Assembly (NCBI RefSeq): GCF_000003815.2 | Contig: NC_049983.1 | Span: 9,343,470 to 9,407,469 of the forward strand | DNA length: 64,000 nucleotides | Direction: 5' to 3' | DNA from: Branchiostoma floridae | Lineage: Eukaryota > Chordata > Leptocardii > Amphioxiformes > Branchiostomatidae | In this document: positions 1-14,500 of the stretch, piece by piece | How the letters are laid out: every line of letters begins with the position of its first letter | How positions within the stretch are numbered: the stretch's first letter is position 1 | Translations under genes and position numbers: made by a program | The notes under the pieces: generated by a model | Database searches by the model: none | The model's input: only the letters and a program-made list of their open reading frames with translations | What the model was told of the DNA's origin: nothing

Positions 1-1
1 A

Positions 2-3000
2 TCCAAACGCTCGAGGAACAGTCCAAAGATACAGAAGTCAGCCTGGCTTGCCTTCGGTACCATGGTCAACGGCTTGGTGCGGGAACGAAAGGAAGGTCAA
101 CTGGAAAAGAAGCTACCAAACGACGAAGAGCAGACCACAAGACTCCTGCAGAAATACTCTCAGGTGCGTCTTCCTTTCACGTACTTGTTGTTTTGTTTAT
201 TTGTTTGTTTGTTTCTATTGTATACCCGGTAAACGGCCCCATATCGCAAGACATCGGGTTTGTATGTAGAATACAAGTTACATATCCGGAATAAATGCTA
301 CATATACTCACATTCATGACCCCACAACTTGGCGCGTGTGGTGGGATCTTTAACGCGCAACTCTCCTCCAACACGGGGGACTTCCGTTTAACATGCTATC
401 CGACAGACATCTCTAGCCGTCTAGCCGATGCTTATAAGTACTCATTGACAGCTGAGTCGTGTGAGGAAATTGCAGTAAATAGCCTTTCCCAAAGGCACAA
501 CATAGGGCCCTGTCAGGGAGCCGATCTCTGTCAATCCAAGTTATGAGTTAACAACTCTAACCACAAAGCCACTGTAATTGTACCCTACATACGTGGTAGT
601 ATTCACACGTCGTATCATACATTTCAGAACCTGCTGATGTGCATTGAACGGGAGAAGTCAGACGATGAGAAGCTGGCCTGCCTGAAGGCTATCGGTAACG
701 CGGGCCTTGAGAGCACGGTGGACCGGCTAGAAGAGCTTATCTCGGGCAAGGAATCAGACACCACTCCCTTAGAGCTCCGAGTCCTGGCCATCTACGCCCT
801 GCGCCATGTGGCGAAGAAACTGCCGAATAAGATCCACAACGTCCTCTATCTTGTTTACAGCGACCCCGAGAGAGACCCAGAGGAAAGGATTGCCGCTGTG
901 TCTTTGCTGATAGACCCTGACATGAAACCCACGTCCTCTTTCCTTCAGTTGGTCGCTCAGAGCACACAAAGAGAAACATCCAACCAGGTACAGAACATTC
1001 TAAATCAGTAACAATAGGAATTGGACTTGCCCAAATTAAGGGTAAGATACTTTGCCGTACATAATGTTACGATATTCATGAAATATCTATATTCATGAAA
1101 GTGGATATTTCCAAAAATCTTGAATCTATTAAGCGGTGGTGTTCCCAAACTCTCCAAGCAGAGGTTGGTGATAAAGATTGTTACATCTTTGTCATGTCCC
1201 CCGTTATCAGTCCGTAGTCTTTGGAGTAGTGCTCTCCTGCCTTCTAACGGATCACCGAGTCGTAAAATGTTGGTGCTAGAAATTATGATGTTGATCCTTC
1301 CTTTAAGTACTTGTTTTCTTTTGTTCGGTGTATAAGATGTTGATTATTGTCTGTTTTAGGTTGGCCAGTTTGTCTACCAATACTTGAAGAAGATATCTGA
1401 GAGCCAGCTGCCTAAAGACAAGGGCATAAAGCCGGTGTACATGCTGGCTCTCCGTCTGGCCAAGCCTTTCAACAAAGGACTCCAGTACTCTCAGAGCAAG
1501 CAGTTGCAGATATTTGACGGTAAATATACACAGGCCCTTTCTGTACATGTAGGTATTTTCAAAAGTCCATGATTGATTATCGTCTTCCGACACGGTGTTT
1601 AAGGTCCGTAACTATCAATGGTATTTTTTGAAGAGTTAACCGTTAAGGGCATGTAAAAATTGTAGTTTGTATAACACCCCTAAATTCCACAGCCGTTCTT
1701 AGATATCCATCCTAATCTCTCCACGTTTACAAGCAAAAGGAAAGCTACTTTCCTCCTTTCATCACAGAACCGACATATAACAGAAAAAGTGGGATCCTTC
1801 GTCTTCCAATATCTCAGAAAAAGAAGTCAAACTCAATAATTTAGAACTCGGATGACGCTTTTAGACCGTTGTAGACAGATGCTGTATTTGTCCGACCTTT
1901 TCATGTTACCTGCAATTCGCCATGGTACAAGAATTTGCAATAAACGTATCTTCGATTATTCCACATGTCTTCTAACAGATGGAATGAAGACAGGTGCATC
2001 GCTGGACCTGGACATCATTGGCAACAAGACGTCTATCTGGCCAAGATTTGCCAGAGCGAATGTAGAACTTCACGCGATGGGCTACCACATGGACCTCCTA
2101 GAGGCCGGCGTCCGCTTGGAAGGCCTGCAGCCAATCATGGAGTCACTGTACGGCAAGAAATCTGACGAAAAGAAAAACGTCTTCGATTATCTGAAGAGGA
2201 AGAGCAAGGAACGCAGTCGGGAGGACAACGCCTGGGACAGTCAGCATCTGAAACTGATGAACAAGATGAACCAGAAGGTATTAGTGATAATATAGTAACT
2301 GAATTGTAACCAAAGTATATTCCTATATTTACGCTCGATATTTCTTTTCGGACATTGTGGTGGCGTGCCACTTTGTTTATCAAAGTTTGACCTCTAAAGC
2401 AGACAATCCTCCAACAAAATGGACATTCAGTATTAACATACATTTTTGTGATTTGTAATGTCAGACACATACTATAACATAACACAACATAATAACAATT
2501 GAATATACACACACGTCACTTGCGAACAAAGAAAAATTACAATCTATGTACCCAGACAGCTCCAGAGGTTTTGAAATTAGGTATTGCGGTGAAATGAATG
2601 TGACTTGAAAACAGACTATATACTGGTATTACTATTAGTGTCGTACGTGAAAAGGACAGCATACAAAAGATCAATACTTTTTACGCTGTTTTGCATCAGA
2701 AGTATCTGATGGAATGGAAATATGAACAATTCTTTGACCGTCTTAGCTCCCTATCGAGACCCGCCGACCGGAGGACCCACGAGGACACAGCTACATCAAG
2801 TTTTACGGCAATGAGATTCGCTACGACCAGCTAAAGAAGGAGGACATCCAATACATGATGGAGCAAGGGAGCCTGCCAGTGTCAACCGTAGCCGAACAAC
2901 TGATGAGGAAGGGTGTGAACCTTCAGCTGAGGAAAGCTACAAAGGTGGTGGAGGCTTCCCGACAGATCCCGACTGAGCTGGGCGTTCCGCTGTCGCTTGA

Positions 3001-6000
3001 TGTTAACTCCGCCTTCCTGATGAAGTCTGACGTCAGCGGCAAGATGGAGGTCCGTCCAAGACTCTTCCGACAGGACCGCTCTGAGCAGGACGTCCAGACG
3101 GTGAAACTGGACATCGACACTAACCAATCGTGAGTGGAAATAATAAAATCTCTGCCTAGTCTAGGACCAAACCCAGCAGCAGCCAGTTAAGGCAAATATT
3201 CTGCTATTTTACATGTAGAGATCTCCATTGAAGTCTGTGAATTCAAAGATATTCCCTTACAATTAAGCTTCGATTCATGTCACTTAAAATGAGCTGACTT
3301 CAAATGTAGTATTTAGAAAAAGAACACCGTCCTAACATATTCCTAGCATCAGGTTTTCTACCTGTAGATTCCACCATATTGCAATATCTACTCCGACATA
3401 TATTATATCATGTTATTAAATCATATCATACCATGCCATACGTCTCAGCCAAGAATGAAGACATTCGCCACGTTCTTATGAAGCTTTTATAAACTTACAG
3501 GTGATCACTGTCTTTTCAGGGCTGTCCTGCAAGTTGTCGTGAAGATGAGTGTGGATTGCCGTGTTGCCCAGTCCGGCGTTGCTCTCAATGCCATCGCGAA
3601 CGCCACCTTCCCCGTGTCCGGAAAGCTGTCCTTGGACTTGGAGAACAGGAAGTACAGGCTGAACATCAAGGCCCCGGATCATGAGAAGGAACTCTTCACT
3701 CTTAAATCCATCCCGTCCGTTTATACAGAACAGAAGATGATCAATCCTACCGGGGACGGGAAAAGCGCTAAGCCAGTCATCCGTACCATGAACATCCTTG
3801 GCAAGAAGATTCAGAAATGGCCAACCCACGTACGTAAAAGCAGTGTTAGATTGGAAGATAAGTTCGCAAAGTAGATAGAAATATTCGCTACAAAGAATCC
3901 TGTTCACTTGACCTAAAGTTTCAGCACGTCAGTCATCGTCACTTACGGACCATGTTTTATACTAATAGAGCAAAACTATCTGAATACGCAAACCAATGGA
4001 CGTCACATTTGTCGAAGAGATAATAGAATGATTTGGTAGAAAAGAAACAAGTTTCAGAGAATCAGAGACACTCTTAATCCATTCAAACATATTAGATAGT
4101 ATTAATAATAGACAAGATGTGAAGCTAACTTAACTCTATTCGTTTTTTTTCCTTCTATCTAACAGGTGCACAATACCTTCGGACGAGAGGAACTGGGTTT
4201 CCAGTTTGCTCTAGATAGCAAAATGATTTCTCGACTGAACAAGAAGATGTCCCCCATCCAACCTCTGACTGGCCCGATGGAGTTCAAATTGACCGTGAAA
4301 CCTGGCCTGTATCCGCCTACAGAGGCTGACATTGAGTTCCGTCAACCGACAGAAGAGTCCATCAGCCACCTCAGCCCCTTAGAACGCCTGGTGTACACCC
4401 AGCAGAGAGAACAAACCAACGACTTTCGGCTAGAGATTGACATTCTGGCCAAACATCAACAACATCCACGTACCATGAACATCAAGATTCACTCATACGA
4501 CACTCAAGTAAGCACAACATAAAGTCATATCTATAAAAGCATATTGAAAGAACATATTGAAATGATACATACTAGTGCACACATGAATTCGAATCTTATC
4601 AACTTGAATACATTGGAATTTTATCAACTCTTATCAGGTTACGGGTTTGTTATTAGCGATACATTTTGCATATATTCATTCGATTTTAAACTGTTTGTCC
4701 AGTGCAATTTAGATGCAACTTCAACAGCCAATGGCGGATGATTTCTCAAAATGTCAGCTTAAGTGTCTGTGCTTGCTTCGTTGCATTTTGACATCAAACA
4801 CAAAATTTATTTTTCATTGTTATCTTGCAGATGACTGAAGATGACCTTACCGTTGACTCCAAGGAAGTTCGAGTCTCCCCACGTTTTCCTCAGCGAAGCT
4901 CGGAGGAGGAGATGGAACCAGAGGTTTCCTCAGAGACGTCTAAGAACATGAAGATGCTGACCAACAAACTCTTTTGCAAAACCGTAGCAGTTCAACTGGA
5001 GCGTTCGCCGATCCCAACAAAAGAGTCAGACGATGTACGTGCTTACATTCCCTTTCCATTAGAGTCTGTCACGGTGCTACGAGCATTTGACAGATTGCTA
5101 AACGAATTTCATCAATGAAGAACGTTTAGTATGTTTCTTTGTCTTTATAGTCATACTGAATCATCTTCCAATTATAAAACAAAGGGTCACGGAAATCCAA
5201 TTTTGGTCGCTGTATGGTTGCTCATCGATCACAGTCTAGTGGAATGTGGGTCTTACAATATGGCTGCCACCTGTTGTTACATCGCGCGAAGGGAGCGTAG
5301 CATTGCTGTTTGCAATTGGTTTGTTTGACTGCGATCTCCAAATACCAACGATGTAGTTTTGTCGTAAATCATCATTGTGTCTGGTACTTCTGTCTGAGGA
5401 ACTGGAAGCTAGGGTCTCAAGTTGGTATAAGGAAAGGGGTGTCATTTCTATTGCCTTGTTCACTGTGTACTGGGTGTGCACTGTGCATTGCCTTTGACTA
5501 CGAGTAACCAATTGACTGTTTTGAAGGTTGTCATAATATTCTGTAGAAGACAACAAAATCATTGTACATATTTGTTTTCAGTTCAAAGGTTGCCTGAACT
5601 TGGAGTTCGAGTATCCCATGATGCCAGAGTGGCACCTCATCCAGGACAGGAAGATGAAAGCGATGATTGATGCTAAGTGGGGACGAGACTGCTCTGGGAA
5701 CGACAAGATGTTGAAATTCAACGCCAAATGGCAAAAATCCGAAGAGCAACGTCGTCAGGAACGCTGGCAAGAGCGACAGCACATTTCAGGTGTCGACAGC
5801 AGTGAACAACACAGCAACGAAGAACTGACAACTCGCGAAGACCAGAACACGTTTGAAAAATGGAACCATTTCAAGGAGTGCCTAAAAGATCGTCACGATG
5901 GTCTGATGTATTCTCCTGCCTGCCGGGTGGCTGTTGAAGACCGAAGCCTCCTTCGGCAGCTCGATATCGACATTATGCACCTTAACCTTCCTAGCTGGAT

Positions 6001-9000
6001 GGAAGAACTATCCACCTCCCTCAAGAGACACATCTATTTCATTTTCTTTGACCGGTTGAGAATTAACGACATCGACGTTCGCAACGAAGAGAACAAGGTA
6101 CGCGTCCAGGTGGTCACCAACGAGAACCAGGACGTCATGAACGTGACCATCAACACTCCTAGCGAGGACGCACAGATTAGCCACATCCCCATCGAGCAGC
6201 CCAAGATCAAGGTCGATTTCTCCAAGATTCTGAAGCTGGACGTGCCGTTGAAGTTGGACTTGCCCCTAGGTTTCCCTCTGCGCTTTCCCTCGACGAAGAA
6301 GAGCTTGAAGCAGCAGTACATGGAAGTGATCTTTGGCAACGACCAACCAGGTACGAGTACGAGTAGCTGAAACGTGATAGTCTGGTACATTGTACATGGT
6401 TCTTATGACTAACGATAAAACACTACTTTAAGTACCAATCTACGACCTACAGGAAGACACTACATGATGTTTCTGAGATGTATTTGCAATACATTCTTTC
6501 CTCCATGTACATCATCTTTGTTTCAAGGCGATATGTACGTATAAAACAATACATTATATGCGACACGTCATGTGGCGAAATGGTACCACACCTACCAAAG
6601 AAGTATGGGTCCTTACCAATGTGAGTGAATGAAATCAATCTGTCTGGACACGCAGTTTGTACTCTTCATTACAAACCTGGTGTGTTGTTTCATGAGGCGG
6701 TTTACCGGGTATGCAACCCAGACAAAGAAAGGAACGAACGGACGTGATCGACTTGCGATGTGAAGACGAATGTGACTGTTTGGCTTATAGTAAATTTAAG
6801 ACAAATGCGTACATTGGAGAGACAAATGTGTTCATATTCAACACACATTTATGCGTTCTCATTTTCTCACCATACAGCTTACTGTAAGATCAGACCTAAC
6901 GACAGAATCCAGACGTTTGACGGCATCCAGTACAAATACAAGGTCGGTCTGTGTGATCACGTGTTGGCAAAGGACAGCTCACCTGAGGAAAGCTTCCTAG
7001 TACTGGTCAGGAAAGAAGACGTGGAGAAGGAGGAAAAGATGGTCCAGGTAAGATTTCACTTTTCGGACAATCATTCCTTCTGTTCATCGTAAAGAAAATT
7101 TTCATGTCTGTGTTCTCTACAACACCCTCATATTAAAAAAAACAACAACAGTGAATTTAAAGAAATCTACTTCTACAGCATCAATAATCGCCAAGACATA
7201 CTTCAGGTATCCCTGTGTTTAAGACATTCTTGATTCTCGACAAGACTGTTTTCATGCAGCAGTCGTAGTGCACCTGGTGGAACCATGAAAGTTGAGGTCA
7301 CACCATCTACCTTACACAAGGAAAAATCTTATGATACAAATGACTTTGTTAATGACAGGTGTACTTGGAGGGAAGAAAGATAGAACTGACAACAGTGCCG
7401 AAATCCCAGTCTCAGGAATGGACAAGCAAAGAGCAAGAAACAAAACAGGTAAGTGGAGTGATAAAAAAGGCTTCAGTATCTATTGCTTCGTAAGGCCATC
7501 CTTTCAGTCAAATGGTGACTTGCTTTTCATACTCAAGGAATCATAAATGAAACACAATGTGTCGTTATCGTGACATCACACACAAATCCACCATCCCACA
7601 TCAAATATCAAAGATGCTCTCTTATCCTAACAGGTCCACGTTTTCATTGATGGGAGGCAGGTAGAAGTTAGCCCTCTCAAGGTCCGTCAGATCCTCAAAG
7701 ACGAACACGATACAAACAGCCGGGTTCTGTTCACCCTCTCTCGGTTTGGTAACAAGGTGGCCCTGATCTCCGAACAGCATGGACTAGTCGTGGAAACTGA
7801 CGGCCACTATGTCCAAGTTAAGGTAAGTATACTCCATTATTAACAATAACATATTGTTCAAAATTTCCCGCACGTACATTTGAATTTTAGCATGAAAATA
7901 TGCTGTCTAGTTCGTCTTTTCATGCTGAAAGCAAACGTACGTCTGACTTACTCAGTAATACGCCCATGTTGACGTTGGCACTGACGTTGAACGTTGAGTT
8001 TGCTTCAAAGTACAACCTGTCCAGGTAAGCAGGTGTAGTCTTATGAATCTAACAGAACAACAACCCACAGTTGAACCACGGTTACCAGGATGTCATTTGA
8101 AAGATTAATTTTCATCTTAAAAGTTCTTCATTTGCAGGTACATTGAGGACTAATTTTTTGTACCAGATTCTATCACTGGTTACATAAAGTTATCCTATAG
8201 TCTCCAAAGTATTCTCAAACAGCTGAAGGATACGAACATAATATTGCATTTTTTGCAGGTTCCTACCAACTACCGCGGTAAGCTATCTGGCCTGTGTGGT
8301 AACTTTGACGGAGAGCAATACTCTGAGTACGAGGGGCCCAGCCAGGAGGTCTACCGGTCTCCGTTTGACTTCGGTATCTCCTATAGGATCCCTGGAGAAG
8401 AATGTCAAGTAAATGGTACGCATTTTCAACGTTTGATATGTGCCCATATCTGAGGCTATAGCTAGGAGGAAATTTCTGGAGATAGTAATTTACCTCTAAA
8501 TGATAAAATTTAGATGTCTTGATAATTCTATGATGATACTTCGGTCTCTCTTATCGAATAAGTAAATTGTATGACTTTTTTTCAAGTAATGTTAGACCAT
8601 GTTAGGATGCCAATTTTGGCGGAGGTGGCACATGTATACCTCTACATTATTACATATTTTGACGGTTCTACAGTAATTCCAAACCCTGACATTTCAGTTG
8701 TCCTTGTAGGACTAAAACAATAAATATATGAAGTAAGATTGTTGTTGTACTATGATTATTTGAATGTTTCACGATATCAGCCTGTTACCTAGTGTCCACA
8801 TTGTATTGTTACAGCTTGAATAAAGTCAAGGTCAAAATTTCACTGTATAGTTCTCTTTAGAAACTATCTGAAAAAGAATTTCACGACTCAAATCTTATTC
8901 CAATTTGCAGACAAGAAGGGGCTCTCTGTGATGCGCAATGCCAGGATCACCCGTCTGAACCAGTTCAACAAGAAGGAGACGTGCTTCTCCAAGGTGCCCA

Positions 9001-9784
9001 TCCCCCAGTGTCCAGAGGGTTACACCAAGACAGAGTCCGAGCCCCGCGAGCTGGAGTTCCACTGTGTTCCCACCGAGCTAGAGAGTACCAAGAGGCTCAT
9101 TAAGGTGTGTAGGTTGTTCACTGGGTTATATTCCTTCTTACACAAGGAAAGAATCACATATACACACGGGTACTGAATAGAAACAGCGTGTATTCAGTTT
9201 GAGTCCCCACTTCCAGACTAACCTTGCCTTTAAACGTCTAAGGACTCGCCCTGCGCATGTATGCTGAACAGTCTACTCTATCGTGGATTACATGGGAACA
9301 TTTCAGTATTCGGTGGAGCTGGATTCTTTACCATAAACCATTCCATTTGGGAATTCAAAACAGTAGAGGTATGTTATAAAAACCAAGATATGGGCGAATG
9401 TGAACCTACGTCATACTTTTTGATTGATGTCATAGTTTGATATTGGTCTTAACCGCCACATTGGGCTGACAGTAAAAAGTATAGGCCATCAGAAAAATGG
9501 TGAACGTTTAAATCAGCACCATCAAACCCAGTATGTTGATCGATATCAGTCACTGACGTTCTACACTTACATGTTTTAATTTTACTATTTCAAATTCATA
9601 GGTTTTCCATTTGGACTCATACATAGATAAATGATTTTGTTACTATGCACTGAGTCAAAAATCAACCACCACTTTTCCCCTTTCAACCCAGCTTCACAAG
9701 ACCAAGCCCCTGGAAAAGATGGCATCCAAACGTACCGACCGCATCGAAGAAATTGAAGCCGAGCTGGAATGCCAACAGTTGTAA
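2..9784 (+). CDS. VTG: vitellogenin-type large lipid transfer protein, 3' part (5' end outside window)
   Basis: Yolk/lipid carrier, normally secreted and taken up by oocytes. Exons read by GT-AG and phase: 2-163, 628-987, 1360-1519, 1979-2277, 2747-3129, 3520-3829, 4166-4507, 4831-5034, 5582-6350, 6878-7047, 7359-7448, 7634-7822, 8259-8415, 8911-9104, 9692-9784. They join without a break into about 1293 residues ending at TAA 9782-9784. The first exons resemble the helical part of the vitellogenin N lipid-transport domain (KSAWLAFGTMVNGLV; LRVLAIYALRHVAKKLP). The middle is beta-rich, as in the DUF1943 region. A von Willebrand D domain covers about residues 998-1200 and contains GLCGNFDGE (1157-1165) and several cysteines. 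No polyserine phosvitin stretch is seen; a charged region (about 780-840) sits roughly where it might be. An apolipophorin-like lipid carrier, which can also carry a VWD domain, is the main alternative. The start codon is upstream of the window. Confidence 0.86.
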
Positions 9785-10010
9785 TAGAACTGACGGAACT
9801 CTCTAAGGATTTTTTACACTGCTTACAAGATAGAACTGTCCAAGAGACAGATTTTTTTTAAACCAAGAGACAGATGAATTTAACAAGAACGTGATTTTCT
9901 TTGGTATTTTGATCATGTTATCGTAGAATGACTATAAAGATGACTACGAACATGGCTTTATGTGTACAGCGTTCTAACTAAGACTGTAATGTTATATCAG
10001 GTATTGCAGC

Positions 10011-10016
10011 AATAAA
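10011..10016 (+). terminator. polyadenylation signal of the vitellogenin-type gene
   Basis: An AATAAA hexamer lies 227 bases after the TAA stop, a usual distance for a 3' UTR. It is the first AATAAA seen after the stop. No transcript data confirm it. Confidence 0.6.
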
Positions 10017-10039
10017 CTATGGCTCTCAGACGAAATCTC

Positions 10040-11518
10040 ATAGTTTTGTTTCATGCGTGGATGTACGCATACTAGCCTTAGTTCTCAACACTGCACACAC
10101 AAAGGAAAACATACATGTCACTGGTGCTGAACACACACATTTCCATTCCATTTACATGCAGATCAAAACTCTGGTAATGTCTCAGATAATCTACTGTGCT
10201 ACACCACTTGTAGTTCCAGAATACGTGTTGTTAAGTTGAAGGGTTTGCTTTACAATTTTTACAAAAAAAAAAAAAATGAAATTCTTTAAGACAAACTTAG
10301 GTGCGAATTTCACAAAGGGTTAATATAATGAATGAATATGTACAAGTACATGACATAATATCATGACATCGGCGATCATTTTTAAAATGTTCCTTTTAGG
10401 ACAGAATTCTAAAAGTATATTTTAACAAACATTCACAATAGACCATAAAACTGTACATACGTTATGAGTACCCACCCTGTCGGTCAACAAAGATGTGACA
10501 AAAAAACAAACTTTAGCCCATCTAGCATCACACCTTAACGTAAGACATACATGTTAATGATCGTGATCTCACCATATGTGGCCAAACAGGTTTTCTCTGC
10601 CATTAGTGAGCATTGTGAACAAAGGTGTGGTGCGTGTCATAGGTCTTACGTGTTTGCCTGGAGGTTTTTAGATCATATCATGACTGGTTATGAATTCACG
10701 GTCTCTCTGATCATCGCCAGTCACAGGTATGGTCGTTTTTCTCCTTATTACATTGATTATGTAGTCGTTAGGTGCATAATTCTTGGTCCTACATTTGTTA
10801 GTTACGACATGGCTTTAGACTAATTGTCACTTCTGTCTCTGTGCAACAGACGGCACGTCCTTTGTACAAAGTTTGGTAACGCAAGTTCACATTTATTCGC
10901 TGGGTAACCTATCTCAGTTGTCTGAAAAAGGCAGGATATTTAGGAATATCAAGTCGACGGACGGTGGTTTCAAGTTGCAATATCCAACCGAATATTGGTT
11001 ACCGGCGGATAAAGGTAACCCAGCATTAATTCTTTGCGGAGCTCTTCGTCCTTCTCAAAATGGCTGCCGCCAAACCGTGTGAGCCAACATGGCAGAAACC
11101 TTAGATCCAAACACCAGATAACACAATACCGATGTAGAACTGATACGTATACGAAGACCACACTACCTTGCCTTTTCAACAACTCGAAGTGCTAGAGACG
11201 TCAATAAGATTCTGGATGTAGACACAGGTATTTTAAAAGTAAACACTGTAAGTTTTGTAATGTTTTGAGTTATGTATTTTCATTGCTGTTCATTCTAATT
11301 GTAAAGCATAATGCAATCCAGTCGAAGTGTGTGTAAATGAGTGTAAACCATCCATAAAAACCATCCATGGCTATACTGTATACATTCTGTCACTCAACAA
11401 TAGTCAAATAACTGAAGGTACACAAACAAAAAAACATATAACGTTACGTCTGGCGAAAGCGAAAACGTATCTCCTTAATATTTCCTTCCCATTTTCTATG
11501 CAGTTATAATACTTCAGT
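10040..11518. other. intergenic stretch, no gene seen
   Basis: Between the vitellogenin-type gene and the sulfotransferase. It contains a poly-A run near 10261 and a repeat (10873-11035) that recurs near 61228. Frames are broken by stops and none resembles a known family. The sulfotransferase start codon is preceded by an acceptor-like TATGCAG near 11497-11503, so an untranslated first exon may lie in this stretch. Confidence 0.5.
10873..11035. repeat. dispersed repeat with inverted ends (second copy near 61228)
   Basis: Contains CGCTGGGTAACCTATCTCAG near its left side and GGTAACCCAGC near its right side, so the ends are partly inverted. A similar segment (CGTTGGGTAACCTATATCCG) lies at 61228-61300. 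It is probably a small non-autonomous DNA element; boundaries are approximate. Confidence 0.5.
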
Positions 11519-14500
11519 ATGCAGCTCACCAAATTAACTGCAGTCCTATGTCTCGTCTGCTTTTCGGGCGTAGCATGGTACCAATTCCAGCTCACTGAGG
11601 TTTGCGCATTATTTTTAAATCCTGGTCTTCGATTGTACAATAATCGCTCTCGTTTGCACTGTACATTCCAAAGACTTCGACATAATCAAGAAACGTTGAA
11701 TGTGCTGTGGAATAATAGGATGTAATTTCGTAGACAACATTGAGAAGACACAAAAGACACAAAAACATGTATTTGATCTGTCGTTAAAAACAAAGTAAAG
11801 AAAGAGAGTTTCAGAATTTTACGTTTTATGTCACTGTTTTTTTGTTAAAAGGTACTCGATCAAGAATGGTCATTACACTATTAAGTTTTGATTTGCAATA
11901 TATTTTAATGTATCAATAATGAATGAAAAATCTTCATATCTCTACTTTTACTCGTTTTCATACATCTACCACATATATATGTTTATCCTGTCTTTATTCT
12001 AGCTGAAAGGTTGGGTCACTCCAAGGCCAGGACCTAAGCATGGGGTATTCCAAAGGACTATGGCGATTTCACAGAATATAACTGTAAAAAGTGACATACA
12101 GGTATTGTGTTTTTTCTTCTGACTCAAATGTTATACAACTTTGACTTTAACCCAATTAAAATCGTGCTCCTAGCGGCCGACCCTACAATCTTAGAGAGGG
12201 GTCTTAAATCCCAGCGAACAAGAGACTTTGTAAACACAGACCGTTTTGATTTTCATTTCTAAGTATTCTTTTGTAAAAGGTGAACCGTAACAAATTATGT
12301 GATGAGATACTCCATATGCATATACTCCATATAGAAAAACATGGGATGATTAAGATTTGCGTTACACAATTACTTGACTTCGAATGTTTGTTAGAAGCCA
12401 TAGTTGTACCATTGAGCTTTGTTCCAACACAAAGAAAACATCACTGCGTTGACTTTCCGGAAACGGGAAGCGTGATGACGTCAGGAGTGAATGAAAGGTG
12501 GTAGAAAGAGTGACCTTCATCAGTTTATGGAGGTGTGATCGACTGAAAATGTATTGTGTGTTTTTTTCTATGTTTGAACAAAGCTCAATTTGCACGAATT
12601 ATAAGGCTATAGGTAAATGTCTTCCTATGCTGTAAGACTTGCGTTTGTAAAAGCTAAGCTATATGATGTTATATGTATAGATAATTTATATGGTGTTATA
12701 TGTATAGATAATTTGTTTCAACAAAATGCAGAATGAATTGTTATTGTGCATCTACTGAGGCTGTTAGGATCTAAGTTTAATAATATCCTTCGTCCTTAAC
12801 CCAGAATGTGACGAATTCATCAGCTGTCGGGAAGCTTTCTTTAAAAAGAACTGATCAACATGTTGGATACAGCACCAACGTGTCTGAATCTATCAACGGG
12901 TACGTACAAGCTATCAAGGTACTGCCATTGCATAACAGAGAGTCCACCTACTGACGCTACACTGGAGTCACTCCGCCTTCAGTTTCTCACTATCTCATCT
13001 ATCCCTGCTTTTTGACCTAGAGTAAAGCGAAGCCCTCATATCCTTTATTTAGGATAGCCTTCAGAGACCTTACAATCAAATCTTCATCATCTTTAATGAA
13101 GAGGCAACACTATAATCCTGGACAAACACTTGAATTCCGGAAAACCTTAATTATTTTAAAATAGATAAACCAGGTGAGTTAATATTTGTAAGTATGATAT
13201 ATCAAAGGATGGTGAATATGTAGGTTGCACTTGGATGTCATCATGAAGAAAGCTAATTTTGCAGATTTCTTGGGATTCTGCCAGAATTCTGCCAGAACTC
13301 TGGGAACCGAGCCAGAATTCTGAATCTCTGAGCCAGAATTCTGCATACCTTTCTTCGTGGAGGCATCTAATTGCAACCTACATATTCATTATCCTTTGAT
13401 ATATCATACCTACAAATATTAATTCATCTGGTCAATCTATTTTGAAATTATCAAGGTTTTCCGGGATTAGAGTAGCCTGGGTACCATCCGGATAGTAGTT
13501 CGCTCCTATGTTCACTTCTGCTATCCGTCGGAAACACAGAGAAGCGATTGTATATAGTGTATAATGAATGTCAGAGCTAGAAGCGACTGTATATAGTATA
13601 TATTGAACGCCGGAGCGAACTACTTTCCGGATGTTACCCAGGCTAGGATTAGAGTGTTTGTCCAGAATTAAACTGCCCCCTGTTCATTTCTTTTTCTTCC
13701 ACAGCAAAAGTATCTGTCAGCCTCACATGAACGTTGCCTTCCTGAAGGTTCACAAATGTGGCTCTACTACAGTAGCGAACCTCATGTTCCGATTTGGTGA
13801 CAAACACAATTTGATTGTTGCTCTGCCGCCGACGGGGGACCGCCCCACCATAGGCAGAGAGGGAATGATTGAGTAAGTAACCAACACATTGCTAGCCAAA
13901 CAGTTTTCCAAGAACATTGATGTAACGTTATATTGTTCTCGTGGTGTTAACAGGACCATATACATTCACAGTCATCTCCCAACTAGTCTTATCTTTGATG
14001 CATGTGATGCCCCTATTTTTGTGGAAAGGTCACTCTGTTGTGTGTGTTATCGCGAGAGCATATTTTCAAAATTGAAGCCGGTATTGGAATGTAGTCTCTG
14101 ACAAAGTTATCTTGCTGTTACTGTTACGTTTGCGGGGATTTTAATTTCGCAGTAGTGGGAAAATGTGTTCGCGGTAGCGCCATCCAGCGAAATTAAATAC
14201 ATTAACAGTACTGTAATGTAGTCACATACTGTAATGAAAGAAGTATATCGCCTATATGCGCATTAACATTAAAATATATCTTATTCCCGAAGCGTAAAGG
14301 CCATGAGAATGCTTGGTTTTTAAAACACTCAAATATGAAATACAGTACGTGTCCATATGTTATTGCCTACAGAGCCATTGACTATAAGCGTCCCCCTGGC
14401 GGAAAGCGGTGGAACATCTTCGCCCACCACGCCATATACAACAGGACCCGCTTCCGCCAACTCATGGCTCCTGATACAAGGTACACCGTGTACGGATTGT

